64,000 nucleotides of DNA from Streptomyces capitiformicae (GTDB lineage Bacteria > Actinomycetota > Actinomycetes > Streptomycetales > Streptomycetaceae). Below are positions 1-7,726 of this stretch, in pieces (the first letter of the stretch is position 1; every line of letters starts with the position of its first letter). The stretch lies in NCBI RefSeq assembly GCF_002214185.1, contig NZ_CP022161.1:2975767-3039766 (forward strand), in the 5' to 3' direction. The notes beneath the pieces were generated by a model, which was given only the letters and a program-made list of their open reading frames with translations, was not told where the DNA came from and did no database searches. The position numbers and the translations under genes are program-made.

Positions 1-31
1 TCGCTCTCGGTGGGCCGCGACGGCGTGGTGA

Positions 32-1401
32 GTACGGCGCCGAGAGCGGATCGACCTGCTGCTGGACGCGGGGTCGTTCACCGAGACCGGCCTGTTCGTG
101 CGGGCCCGGCCCACCGGCGACGGCGCCCACCGCCCGTGCGGCGACGGCGTGGTCACCGGGCACGGCACGGTCGACGGCCGCCCCGTCTGTGTGTTCGCCC
201 AGGACTCCACGATTTTCGGCGGCACCATGGGCGAGGCCTTCGGCGAGAAGACGCTCGCCCTGATGGACCTCGCCCTGAAGACCGGCTGTCCGGTCATCGG
301 GCTCAACGACGGCGGTGGCGCCCGTATCCAGGAGGGGGTCACCTCGCTCGCCCGCTACGCCGAGCTGGTCCGGCGCAACGTACGGGCCTGCGGGGTGATC
401 CCGCAGATCTCGGTCGTCCTCGGACCGTGCGCCGGCGGGGCCGCGTACTCGCCCGCCATCACCGACTTCACCGTGATGGTGGACTGCGCCTCGCACATGT
501 TCGTCACCGGGCCCGACGTCATCGAGACGGTCACCGGCGAGCGCACCAGCGCCGAGGAACTGGGCGGCGCCCGTACCAGCAACACCGTCAACGGCAACGC
601 GCACTACCTCGCCGCCGACGAGGTGGACGCCCTCGACACCGTACGGGACCTGCTGTCGTACCTGCCCGCCGACAATCTGGAGCAGCCGCCTCGGTACGCG
701 CCGGGGGCCGCGCCCGACGGTCTGCGCCTCGACGCGGTCGTGCCGGACCGGCTCGGGCAGGCGTACGACATGCGGGACATCCTGCGTGAGGTCGTGGATG
801 ACGGTGAACTCCTCGAGATACAGGAGCTGTTCGCGCCGAACATCATCTGTGCCCTGGCCCTCGTCGAGGGCGCTTCGGTCGGTGTCGTCGCCAACCAGCC
901 GCTGCACGCCGCCGGCTTCCTCGACATCGACGCCTCCGAGAAGGCGGCGCGCTTCGTACGGTTCTGCGACGCGTTCGGTATCCCGCTGCTGACCTTCGCC
1001 GACGTCCCCGGCCATCTCTCCGGTGCCCGTCAGGAGCAGGCCGGGATCATCCGGCGGGGCGCCAAACTGCTGTACGCGTACGCCGAGGCGACCGTCCCCA
1101 AGGTCACGGTGGTGGTGCGCAAGGCGTACGGCGGCGGATACGCGGTGATGGGCTCCAAGCACCTGGGCGCCGACATCAATCTGGCCTGGCCCACCGCGCG
1201 CATCGCCGTCATGGGCGCCGGCGCGGTCGGCGTCCTGCACCGGCGCGAACTCGCCGCCGCGGCCGACCCCGACGCGCTGCGCGCCCGCCTCGTCGCCGCG
1301 TACGAGAGCACCCACGGGACGGCGGCGGCGACGTGGGCGCCCACCTCGGCTACACCGCCGACGCCGACGCGGCGGCCGCCTTCGCGGCGGGCGAGGTCTG
1401 A
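32..1401 (+). pseudogene. acyl-CoA carboxylase carboxyltransferase (beta) subunit, broken at both ends
   Basis: The reading frame encodes the carboxyltransferase core of an AccD/PccB-type subunit, which transfers carboxyl from biotin to acetyl- or propionyl-CoA. Visible family features are RERIDLLLDAGSF near the start, the GGARIQEG segment, the GPCAGGAAYSPA oxyanion-loop region, and KAYGGGYAVMGSKHLGAD with an MGAGAV-type loop late in the protein. Intact homologues have roughly 520-530 residues. Here the usual first ~40 residues are absent because a TGA at 29-31 closes the frame. The family C-terminus after AAYESTHG is also missing: the open frame runs on as unrelated sequence to 1483, while the next frame gives a short different tail ending at the TGA at 1399-1401. 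I infer a decayed gene; sequencing indels could explain part of it. Confidence 0.75.
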
Positions 1402-1559
1402 GCCCCCACGTATGACGTCGAAGGGCCCGGGAGGGCAAACCTCCCGGGCTCAACGCCGGGGCATCCTCGCCAGAAACAGGTGAAGTCCAGCGGCTGCTCG
1501 GCCAGGCTGCGCGCCGACTCCTTGTCACAAGAAACCAACTGTCGCTACGTCAGCCGGAG

Positions 1560-2171
1560 TTAGAGCCCGTCACGCACCATCGCGGCGACGATGCGGACGT
1601 GCCGGTCGGCCGCCGTGTTCGAGAACTCGTTCTCGTAGTTGAGACCGTACGGCCAGAAGTGGCCACCACCGGTGGAGATCTTGGCGCTCGACCCGTCGTA
1701 CTGCCGGACGAGTGCCGTGGCCTGCGCGCCCGTCCATGTGCCGCTGCCGCCCAACCGCGACCAGCCCGCGCTCGTGCCCACGCCGATGGTGTGGGCGATC
1801 TCGTGCAGCGCGGTCCGCTCGGTCATGTAGCCGCGGTTGCCGAAGCGGATGGTCCCGTTGATGTTGCCGTCGGCGGTGGGCACGCCCGGGTTGTAGTGGA
1901 CGGTGATGTTCTTGCCCAGGTCGCTGAGGTTGTTGTACCGGGCGACGGCGGCGTTCATGGCCGCCGTGATGAGGTTGTACGCCGTCTGCTGGTCCTGGGT
2001 GGGGTTGCTCGCCCGTACGAGGGTCCAGGTGATGGTGGCCGCCGCGGCCCGCTGCTGGGGCACCGGCGCGGCCTGCGATGCGGCCTGCGGAACGGCTTGC
2101 GCGACACCGGGTCCAGCCAGAAGCGCGGCGGCCAGCGCGGCTATGAGCGCCTTCTCGCGCAGTGAACTCAT
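1560..2171 (-). CDS. secreted zinc metalloprotease-like protein
   Basis: A 203-residue exported protein. It starts at ATG 2171 behind an AGGAGG ribosome binding site eight bases upstream; the longer open frame to 2207 has no such site. A signal peptide occupies about residues 1-26 (hydrophobic LIAALAAALLAG, then AQA). The mature part contains HEIAHTIGVG, an HExxH zinc motif with a following glycine typical of metzincin-like peptidases. The residues after it (W, G and Y rich, with HFWPYGLNYENE) resemble small secreted Streptomyces proteins often found with carbohydrate-active enzymes. The substrate is unknown. The gene lies just downstream, in its own direction, of the pectate lyase remnant at 2204. 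Confidence 0.72.
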   Translation of the reverse strand: MSSLREKALIAALAAALLAGPGVAQAVPQAASQAAPVPQQRAAAATITWTLVRASNPTQDQQTAYNLITAAMNAAVARYNNLSDLGKNITVHYNPGVPTADGNINGTIRFGNRGYMTERTALHEIAHTIGVGTSAGWSRLGGSGTWTGAQATALVRQYDGSSAKISTGGGHFWPYGLNYENEFSNTAADRHVRIVAAMVRDGL

Positions 2172-2203
2172 GTGGGGGTCCTCCTGTGTGCGTGGGGGAG
2201 TGA

Positions 2204-2396
2204 TCAAGCGCCGATCTTGCCGACGCCCGCCCCGGCCCGTACGAGGGCGGGGACGTTGTTCGCGGGTCCAGCGTGTAGGTGCAGTAGGTGCGAGGCTCGA
2301 TCACGGTGCCGTTGGTCTCGCATGTACCGGACCCGGTGAAGACGTTGTTTCGCTGGACGAGCCGGCCGGGCTCGGAGGCGTCGTCAGCGCTCCGGA
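2204..2396 (-). pseudogene. pectate lyase (PL1) C-terminal fragment
   Basis: Read on the minus strand from about 2396, the sequence gives GRLVQRNNVFTGSG, then CETNGTVIEPRT and YTLDP, which is the end of secreted family-1 pectate lyases. After YTLDP one indel shifts the frame: the neighbouring frame continues ANNVPALVRAGAGVGKIGA and stops at 2204-2206, a normal family C-terminus. Only about 65 residues remain, with no start, signal peptide or catalytic region. The fragment begins exactly where the IS200/IS605 right end stops. The N-terminal and middle pieces of a similar enzyme lie at 20.25-20.87 kb on the other strand. Confidence 0.8.
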
Positions 2397-2457
2397 TTGA
2401 CATGCCCCTCGCCCTGAAGGGCGAGGATTCTGGCCTTGTCCGCCGGCTGCTGTGCCG
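2397..2457 (-). mobile_element. IS200/IS605-type right end with hairpin
   Basis: On the minus strand the sequence reads AATCCTCGCCCTTCAGGGCG and then AGGGGCATGTCAA. It contains a perfect 9-bp stem with a 2-base loop at 2407-2426 followed by a TCAA-type cleavage end at 2397-2400. This arrangement, immediately after a TnpB C-terminus, is the usual right end of IS200/IS605-family elements in Streptomyces. In intact elements this region also supplies the 3' end of the guide (omega/re) RNA. The left end and most of the element are missing, so this is a fossil. Confidence 0.7.
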
Positions 2458-2568
2458 CTAGGCGGCGCGGTTTCCGGTGGGGAATCCGTGGCTTCCTGTT
2501 TCTTCGCGCCGTGCCGGGATTGCTCCTGGTCTTACCGGCGCTCCGCAGGCCGATACCGCCTCGAACAC
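2458..2568 (-). pseudogene. tnpB: TnpB C-terminal remnant (IS200/IS605 family)
   Basis: The minus strand encodes VFEAVSACGAPVRPGAIPAR, then REETGSHGFPTGNRAA and a stop at 2458-2460. This is the usual tail of Streptomyces TnpB (RNA-guided nuclease) proteins, which follows the last zinc-ribbon and RuvC motifs. A TAG lies directly upstream in the same frame, so only about 36 residues survive and none of the catalytic residues. Its stop is followed by the right-end hairpin at 2407-2426. The family call rests on the tail sequence plus the adjoining hairpin. Confidence 0.65.
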
Positions 2569-2599
2569 CTACTGCCGCCAGGAACATGTGAGCGAGATG

Positions 2600-2770
2600 T
2601 CACCGGCGCCGCGCACTGCCCCGGCTCCGCCGGAACAACACCGCGAGATTCACTTCACCCCTGTTCCGAAGGCCGGAGCACTGCGAATGAATCACGGTCG
2701 CGGGCGCGACCGTCGCGGCGAGCAACAGGGCAAGCGTGACAGCGGGAATCGCGCGTAACGACGACCTCAT
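2600..2770 (-). pseudogene. orphan start of a secreted protein (signal peptide only)
   Basis: From ATG 2770 a 56-residue frame begins MRSSLRAIPAVTLALLLAAT, a convincing Sec signal peptide, behind a good ribosome binding site (GGGAGGAACCAC before ATG). After about 30 residues the sequence becomes arginine-rich and unlike a mature exported protein. It stops at 2600, next to the TnpB remnant. I read it as the 5' end of a secreted enzyme gene truncated by the rearrangement that left the IS fragment. It shares a divergent upstream region, including a LacI-type palindrome, with the GH30 gene. A real very short secreted peptide is possible but less likely. Confidence 0.5.
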
Positions 2771-2847
2771 GTGGTTCCTCCCGGGGAGGGGGCGGATCTT
2801 CCTGGGCCGTGCGAGAACGGGAAGCAACAGGGAAGCGACAGGGACTA

Positions 2848-2859
2848 GAAAGCGCTTTC
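2848..2859. promoter_or_regulatory. LacI-family operator-like palindrome
   Basis: GAAAGCGCTTTC is a perfect 12-bp palindrome with the central CG and flanking A/T runs typical of LacI/GalR-family operators. It lies 79 bases upstream of the GH30 start at 2938 and 78 bases upstream of the truncated minus-strand secreted gene. It is therefore placed to repress glycosidase expression until a sugar inducer is present. No LacI-type regulator gene occurs nearby. Confidence 0.6.
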
Positions 2860-2937
2860 AGTTTCCTGAATGCTAAGCACGTGTTTTGGGCATGTCAATG
2901 AAGTCGTGCCCGCCTCCGTGTTGTGGAAGGGAGTGTC

Positions 2938-5900
2938 GTGACGCCACGACATCGCATCGTCCGAGCCTTGGCACCCATGGTTCCCCTGGTCCTCGGCGCG
3001 GGCCTGATGGCCGCGCCGCCGGCGGCCGCGGACGTATCGGCCTCGGCGACCGCGGACGTGTCGGCCGCGGCGGCGCAGAGCGCGGTCACCGTACGGATCG
3101 ACCCGTCGTACCGGCAGCAGGAGTTCGAGGGATGGGGGACAAGCCTCGTCTGGTTCGCCAACGCCACGGGCCGCTACCCGGAACCCATCCGAAGACAGCT
3201 CGTGGACATGCTGTTCGACGAGGACGGCCTCGCCCTCAACATCGCCCGCTACAACATCGGCGGCGGCAACGCCCCGGACGTCCGCAAGGACTACATGAAG
3301 ACGGGCGCGACCATGGACGGCTTCTGGAAGGCCCCCGAGGGAACCACCCGGCAGCACATGGAGTGGTGGAACCCCGACAACCCCGACCACTGGGACTGGG
3401 ACGCCGACGCGGGCCAGCGCTGGTGGGTGGACCAGATCAAGGACAAGATCACCAAGTGGGAGGCGTTCAGCAACTCGCCGCCCTGGTTCCAGACCGTCAG
3501 CGGCTATGTCTCCGGCGGCTTCGACGCGAACACGGACCAGATCCGCGCGGACCGCGTCGACGAGTTCGCCACGTATCTGGTGCGCGTGACCGAGGAGTTG
3601 GAGAAGAGGCACGGCATCGACTTCGACACCATCGCCCCCCTCAACGAGCCCAACACCAACTACTGGGGTACTCAGATCGGCGCGGACGGCCAGCCCACGG
3701 GCGGACGCCAGGAGGGCGCGCACGCGGGACCGGCGCTCCAGCAGAAGGTGGTCCTCGCGCTCGCCAAGGCGCTCGAAGGGGCCCGGACCGACGCCGAGAT
3801 CTCGGCGATGGACGAGACCAACCCCACGATCTTCACCCAGAACTGGAACGCCTACGACGCCTCCGCGCGAGCCGCACTCCCCCAGCTCAACGTGCACACG
3901 TACGGCACCGGCATGCGCACCAGCGCCCGTGACATCGCCAAGGGCGCGGACAAAAAGCTCTGGATGAGCGAGGTCGAGGGCACCTGGGGCACGGGCACCG
4001 ACTTCACGAGCATGGAACCGGGGCTCGGCATCGCCACCCGCATGGTCGACGACATGCGTGAACTGGAGCCCTCGGCCTGGGTGTTCTGGCAGCCGATCGA
4101 GGACTCCATCCCGCAGGCCGCGGCCGGCAAGAACTGGGGCAGCATCCACGTCCCGTTCAACTGCACGGCGGAGGACACCCTGGAGACCTGTCCGATCCGG
4201 GCCAACTCCAAGTTCCACACCATCCGGAACTTCACCCACCACATCCGCCCCGGCGACCACTTCGTGAAGGTCGACGACGCGTCCAGCGTCGCCGCCGTGA
4301 AGAAGTCAGGCCGTGCGGCGACCGTCGTACACGTCAACAGCGGCACGTCCGCGCGCTCCGTCACCCTCGACCTCTCGCGCTTCGCCAAGGTCTCCCCGCG
4401 GGCGACCGTCATCCCCGTCGTGACCAGCGCCGACGGCGCCCTTGTCGAGGGCACCCCGGTCCGGGTGACTGACCGGCGGGCCACCCTCGACGTCCCCGCG
4501 AAGTCGGTCACGACCTTCCTGGTCGAGGGCGTCAGCGGCGTGGCGAAGGACGCCGCCCTGGTCCGGCCCGGGCACGTCTACCGGCTCCAGGGCGCACAGA
4601 GCGGCAAGTCACTGGCCCCGTCGGAGGACGGCACCGGTGTCGTCATCCGCACGACCGACGCCGCGAGTGCCCAGCAGTTGTGGTCCGTCGAGAAGCTGAC
4701 CCCGGGCACCGACAACCGCGAGCGCTACGCCGTCACCAGCGCGACAACCGGCAAGCGACTCGCCGTACGCGACAACCAAGCCGTGCTGGAAGACCCGAGC
4801 CCGGAAGGCGGCGAGGTCCCCGAAGCCGCCCAGTGGATCATGTCGACGACGGGCGACGGCAGTTGGACGTTCGTGAACGCCGCCACCGGCCGCCTGATCG
4901 ACGTCACCGGGCAGTCCTCGGCGGACGGCGCCAAGGTGTCGGCGTACACCCCGACCTCGGCGGCGAACCAGCGCTGGGCCGTGACCGACGAGACCGTGCT
5001 GCGCACGGAGCCGGCCAAGGCCTTCACCGTCCCCGGTCTGCGGCCGAAGCTGCCGGAGACGGTGACGCCGGTGTTCCGTGACGGCGCCCGGGGTTCGCTC
5101 CCCGTGGTGTGGGACCTCCCCTCGGACCGCAAGTGGCGCGATCCCGGGACGGTACGGGTCACGGGTGAGGCGACCGACGCCCTCGGCCGGAAGATCCGCG
5201 CGAAGGCCGTCGTCACCGTCGACACGATCGCCTCGACCCTCCCGGGCCGCGCCAAGACGTACGTGGGCGGCGAGCCGGAACTGCCGACGACGGTCGTGGC
5301 CGTCGGCAGGCACGGCGGCCGGACCGACCTTCCCGTGACTTGGGAAGCGGCACCAGACGGAGCATTCGACAAGACCGGCGTCGTAACCCTGCGCGGCACC
5401 GCCCGGGTCGTCGACGGCAGCACGGTCGACGCGACGGTACGTGTGCAGGTCACGGAACCGGTGGCGGCCAACATCGCGCCCGACGAGAACGTCTCCGTGG
5501 GCGCCACGTTCACCGAGAGCGGCTACTCCGCGGAGGGCCTGCGCAACGGCAACACCGCCGAGAAGGCCTGGTCCAACTGGAAGTCGGGCACCAAGAACCC
5601 CTCCGACACGATCACCTTCACCCTGCCGAAGGCCCGCGACCTCACCCGGCTCGTCGCCCACTTCCACCGGGACGGGACCAACGTGTCCTTCCCCGAGAGC
5701 CTCAAGGTCCAGATCCGGACGCCCGACGACGGCACGTGGACCGACGCGAGCGAATCCATCACGGTCGGCACCGAGGGCACACCCGTGATCGACGTCCCAC
5801 TGACAACGGGAGCGGCGACCGCCGTGCGCGTGGTCATGACCGCACGCCCGGGCGGCTACATCACCATGAGTGAGATCGAGGTGTACGCCAAGGCCCCCAG

Positions 5901-5979
5901 CACCTCCTCGGACGCGGCCGCCTCGTCCATCGAGGTCGCCGGGAGCCCGTCGCATCCTTCGACCGTTCCTGGAGACTGA
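2938..5979 (+). CDS. secreted multimodular GH30 glycoside hydrolase
   Basis: A 1013-residue exported enzyme. The start is GTG 2938, with GGAAGGGAG just upstream; a GTG 15 bases earlier lacks this spacing. A signal peptide covers about residues 1-35. The catalytic (beta/alpha)8 GH30-type domain spans about 50-470, with acid/base Glu237 in the PLNEPN motif and nucleophile Glu345 in MSEVEG. Next come a ricin-type beta-trefoil region (~540-685), two bacterial Ig-like modules (~690-840) and an F5/8C (CBM32-like) module (~845-985). The nearest known activities are endo-beta-1,6-galactanase or related glucanase/xylanase; the exact substrate cannot be read from sequence. The upstream palindrome suggests sugar-controlled expression. 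Confidence 0.85.
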   Translation: MTPRHRIVRALAPMVPLVLGAGLMAAPPAAADVSASATADVSAAAAQSAVTVRIDPSYRQQEFEGWGTSLVWFANATGRYPEPIRRQLVDMLFDEDGLALNIARYNIGGGNAPDVRKDYMKTGATMDGFWKAPEGTTRQHMEWWNPDNPDHWDWDADAGQRWWVDQIKDKITKWEAFSNSPPWFQTVSGYVSGGFDANTDQIRADRVDEFATYLVRVTEELEKRHGIDFDTIAPLNEPNTNYWGTQIGADGQPTGGRQEGAHAGPALQQKVVLALAKALEGARTDAEISAMDETNPTIFTQNWNAYDASARAALPQLNVHTYGTGMRTSARDIAKGADKKLWMSEVEGTWGTGTDFTSMEPGLGIATRMVDDMRELEPSAWVFWQPIEDSIPQAAAGKNWGSIHVPFNCTAEDTLETCPIRANSKFHTIRNFTHHIRPGDHFVKVDDASSVAAVKKSGRAATVVHVNSGTSARSVTLDLSRFAKVSPRATVIPVVTSADGALVEGTPVRVTDRRATLDVPAKSVTTFLVEGVSGVAKDAALVRPGHVYRLQGAQSGKSLAPSEDGTGVVIRTTDAASAQQLWSVEKLTPGTDNRERYAVTSATTGKRLAVRDNQAVLEDPSPEGGEVPEAAQWIMSTTGDGSWTFVNAATGRLIDVTGQSSADGAKVSAYTPTSAANQRWAVTDETVLRTEPAKAFTVPGLRPKLPETVTPVFRDGARGSLPVVWDLPSDRKWRDPGTVRVTGEATDALGRKIRAKAVVTVDTIASTLPGRAKTYVGGEPELPTTVVAVGRHGGRTDLPVTWEAAPDGAFDKTGVVTLRGTARVVDGSTVDATVRVQVTEPVAANIAPDENVSVGATFTESGYSAEGLRNGNTAEKAWSNWKSGTKNPSDTITFTLPKARDLTRLVAHFHRDGTNVSFPESLKVQIRTPDDGTWTDASESITVGTEGTPVIDVPLTTGAATAVRVVMTARPGGYITMSEIEVYAKAPSTSSDAAASSIEVAGSPSHPSTVPGD

Positions 5980-6244
5980 GCCGGAGTGAGTCCTGTTGCC
6001 AGGATTCATGCTCAGCCGTCGGCCCTGAGGTCTTCGAGGAGTTCACGGTCGCGGCGGCCGAGGCGGCGTTCCTGCCGCTGCCGAAGCGGCAGCGTCTGAT
6101 CGACGAGGTGATCCGCCCGGGTCACGCGGCGCTGCGCTGACGCCTGTCGAGCTTGCGGGTCGCGGGCGGCCGCACGACACCGAACCGCCGCCGGTGGCTC
6201 CGGCGGCGGTCGGCGAGCTCCTCAGGCGTGGGCGCGTACCCGCG
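5980..6244. other. intergenic stretch with a possible gene-end fragment
   Basis: There is no intact gene. On the plus strand, bases from about 6010 to a TGA at 6138-6140 can be read as VGPEVFEEFTVAAAEAAFLP followed by LPKRQRLIDEVIRPGHAALR. The composition is protein-like, but there is no start and no recognised family. It may be the last ~43 codons of a lost gene. It lies between the GH30 stop and the convergent M15-type peptidase gene. Confidence 0.3.
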
Positions 6245-6841
6245 TCACCACTGGCAGTGGACGTGGGTGCTGTGCCCGCTGTGGCCCGGCCCCAGTACGA
6301 GCTTGGCGCCGTACGACGTACACGCCTTCATCAGACGCTTCGCCTTGGTCAGGCCGGGCCCACGGGTGGAGACGTACGAGCCGTTGACGATGTCGACGTC
6401 GAACGCCCGCCCCTTGTAGTGGGCCGAGTTCGGCGAGTGCTTGCTGCCGGCGATCGCCGTGACGCGGAAGGTGAACCGCTTCTTCGCGTTCAGCTGCTGC
6501 ATGGCGTGGAGCATCTTCGCGTTCAGCGCGACCTTGACACCCCGCGGGTGGGCGTACCTGCTGGTGTACGCCTTCTTGCCGCGCGCGGCGTCCCTGATGT
6601 TGGCCTTCGCCGTCGAACGGGCGTCCTTCACCCCGCTGACGTGGTGGTTGAGCAGTTTGATGCCGTTGTTCTTGGCGATCTTCTTCGCCGACGCCTGGGC
6701 CGACGGTGTGGCGGTGGTCTCCGCGGCGGCGGCCGCTGCGGTCGTGCGCGGTGCGGCGGGCTGAGCGACGGCGGGCAGGGCCGCGCCGGCCGTGAGCGAC
6801 GATGCGAGGGCGACGGAGGCCAGGAGCCTGGTGGGCTTCAT
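6245..6841 (-). CDS. secreted M15-type (D-Ala-D-Ala carboxypeptidase-like) peptidase
   Basis: A 198-residue exported protein with a signal peptide (about residues 1-26, ending AVAQPA). The C-terminal half holds the zinc-peptidase signatures SKHSPNSAHYKGRAFDVD and HSTHVHCQW. These correspond to the SxHxxGxAxD and HxH metal ligands of M15 peptidases such as the Streptomyces albus G DD-carboxypeptidase. It probably trims peptidoglycan stem peptides outside the cell. The linker region is Ala/Lys rich. The L,D-transpeptidase gene lies 91 bases upstream on the same strand, so the two may form a cell-wall pair. GAAGGA precedes the ATG. Confidence 0.8.
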   Translation of the reverse strand: MKPTRLLASVALASSLTAGAALPAVAQPAAPRTTAAAAAAETTATPSAQASAKKIAKNNGIKLLNHHVSGVKDARSTAKANIRDAARGKKAYTSRYAHPRGVKVALNAKMLHAMQQLNAKKRFTFRVTAIAGSKHSPNSAHYKGRAFDVDIVNGSYVSTRGPGLTKAKRLMKACTSYGAKLVLGPGHSGHSTHVHCQW

Positions 6842-6932
6842 GCGCTGTGGTTCCTTCCGGGTGTCGGGGTTGCCGAGTGGGGCGCAAGGAGCCGGACAGG
6901 GCGCACGCGCCCTGTCCGGACTTGGGCGGTGC

Positions 6933-7574
6933 TCAGTTGACGACCTTGAGCTGCTTCGGCCAGCCGTGCTTGTTCGCGGTGCGGAACAGCTCCCTGATGT
7001 CCTTGGGCGAGAGCTTGATGCAGCCCAGGGAGTAGTAGTCCCCGGCTCCGTCCCAGCGGTACGGGCTGTCGCCGTTCGTCTTCCTGCCCTGCTTGCCGTC
7101 GGGGAGCATCTCGCTGTGGATGAACAGCGCGTCGCGCACGACCTTGCGCTGGCCGGGCTTCGGCTTGCACCACTTGTTGGAGACGGGGATGGCGTAGCCG
7201 TTGATGCCCTTCTCCCCGCCGTTCTTCCTCGTCGTCTGCTTGCCGACGTTGTACGTCCCGGTGGGCAGCCATCCCGCGTTCTTGGCGCACTCGTTCGTGC
7301 TGCCGTTGCCGGATCCGGCCCGCCAGTCGTCGATCTTCCGGTCCTTGCCCGGCTGGCTCTTCATGTAGTACAGCCGCGACTTGGTGGGGTCGGACCAATT
7401 CTTGTTGAAGAGGAAGTAGTACTTGCTGGTCTTGCCGGCGGCCTTCGCGACGGCCGGTGCGTCGGCGGCCACCACGCCGCCCGGCGCCGGCGCCGCCTGG
7501 GTGGGCTGCGCGACGGCCATGACGCCGCCCGCCAGCAGCACACCTGTCAGGGCCGCACTCGTGAATCGGTTCAC
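6933..7574 (-). CDS. secreted L,D-transpeptidase (YkuD-fold) family protein
   Basis: A 213-residue exported protein with a GTG start at 7574 and a GGAGGAG ribosome binding site. The signal peptide covers about residues 1-28. The C-terminal part contains ALFIHSEM and GDYYSLGCIKLSP, which match the conserved His and the SxGC catalytic cysteine motif of L,D-transpeptidases that form 3-3 cross-links in peptidoglycan. The middle section (GWLPTGTYNVG and GYAIPVSNKW) also fits this fold. It is likely co-transcribed with the M15-type peptidase. Whether it cross-links or hydrolyses is not decided by sequence. Confidence 0.78.
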   Translation of the reverse strand: MNRFTSAALTGVLLAGGVMAVAQPTQAAPAPGGVVAADAPAVAKAAGKTSKYYFLFNKNWSDPTKSRLYYMKSQPGKDRKIDDWRAGSGNGSTNECAKNAGWLPTGTYNVGKQTTRKNGGEKGINGYAIPVSNKWCKPKPGQRKVVRDALFIHSEMLPDGKQGRKTNGDSPYRWDGAGDYYSLGCIKLSPKDIRELFRTANKHGWPKQLKVVN

Positions 7575-7726
7575 TGTCCCGCTCCTCCAGTTCTCGGAAA
7601 TCCCCCGCGTTCGTCGGGGAGCGGCTCGATCCTGAATGGCCGATCCTGTGCGAACCTTGGCGAATCCTTGGCCCGCTGGTCATGCCGTGCGCTGGATAGC
7701 ATGTGGGGCCGGGGGAGGAGAAACGG

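Noticed and set aside
2384..2587. 67-residue minus-strand frame ending HVNPER as the TnpB end
   Set aside because: The neighbouring frame gives the recognisable TnpB tail VSACGAPVRPG and stops before the hairpin; the HVNPER frame reads through the hairpin into the lyase fragment.
6812..7035. Possible third small gene between the two peptidoglycan enzymes
   Set aside because: The space is 91 bases and the overlapping frames are antisense to signal peptides; nothing supports a separate gene.
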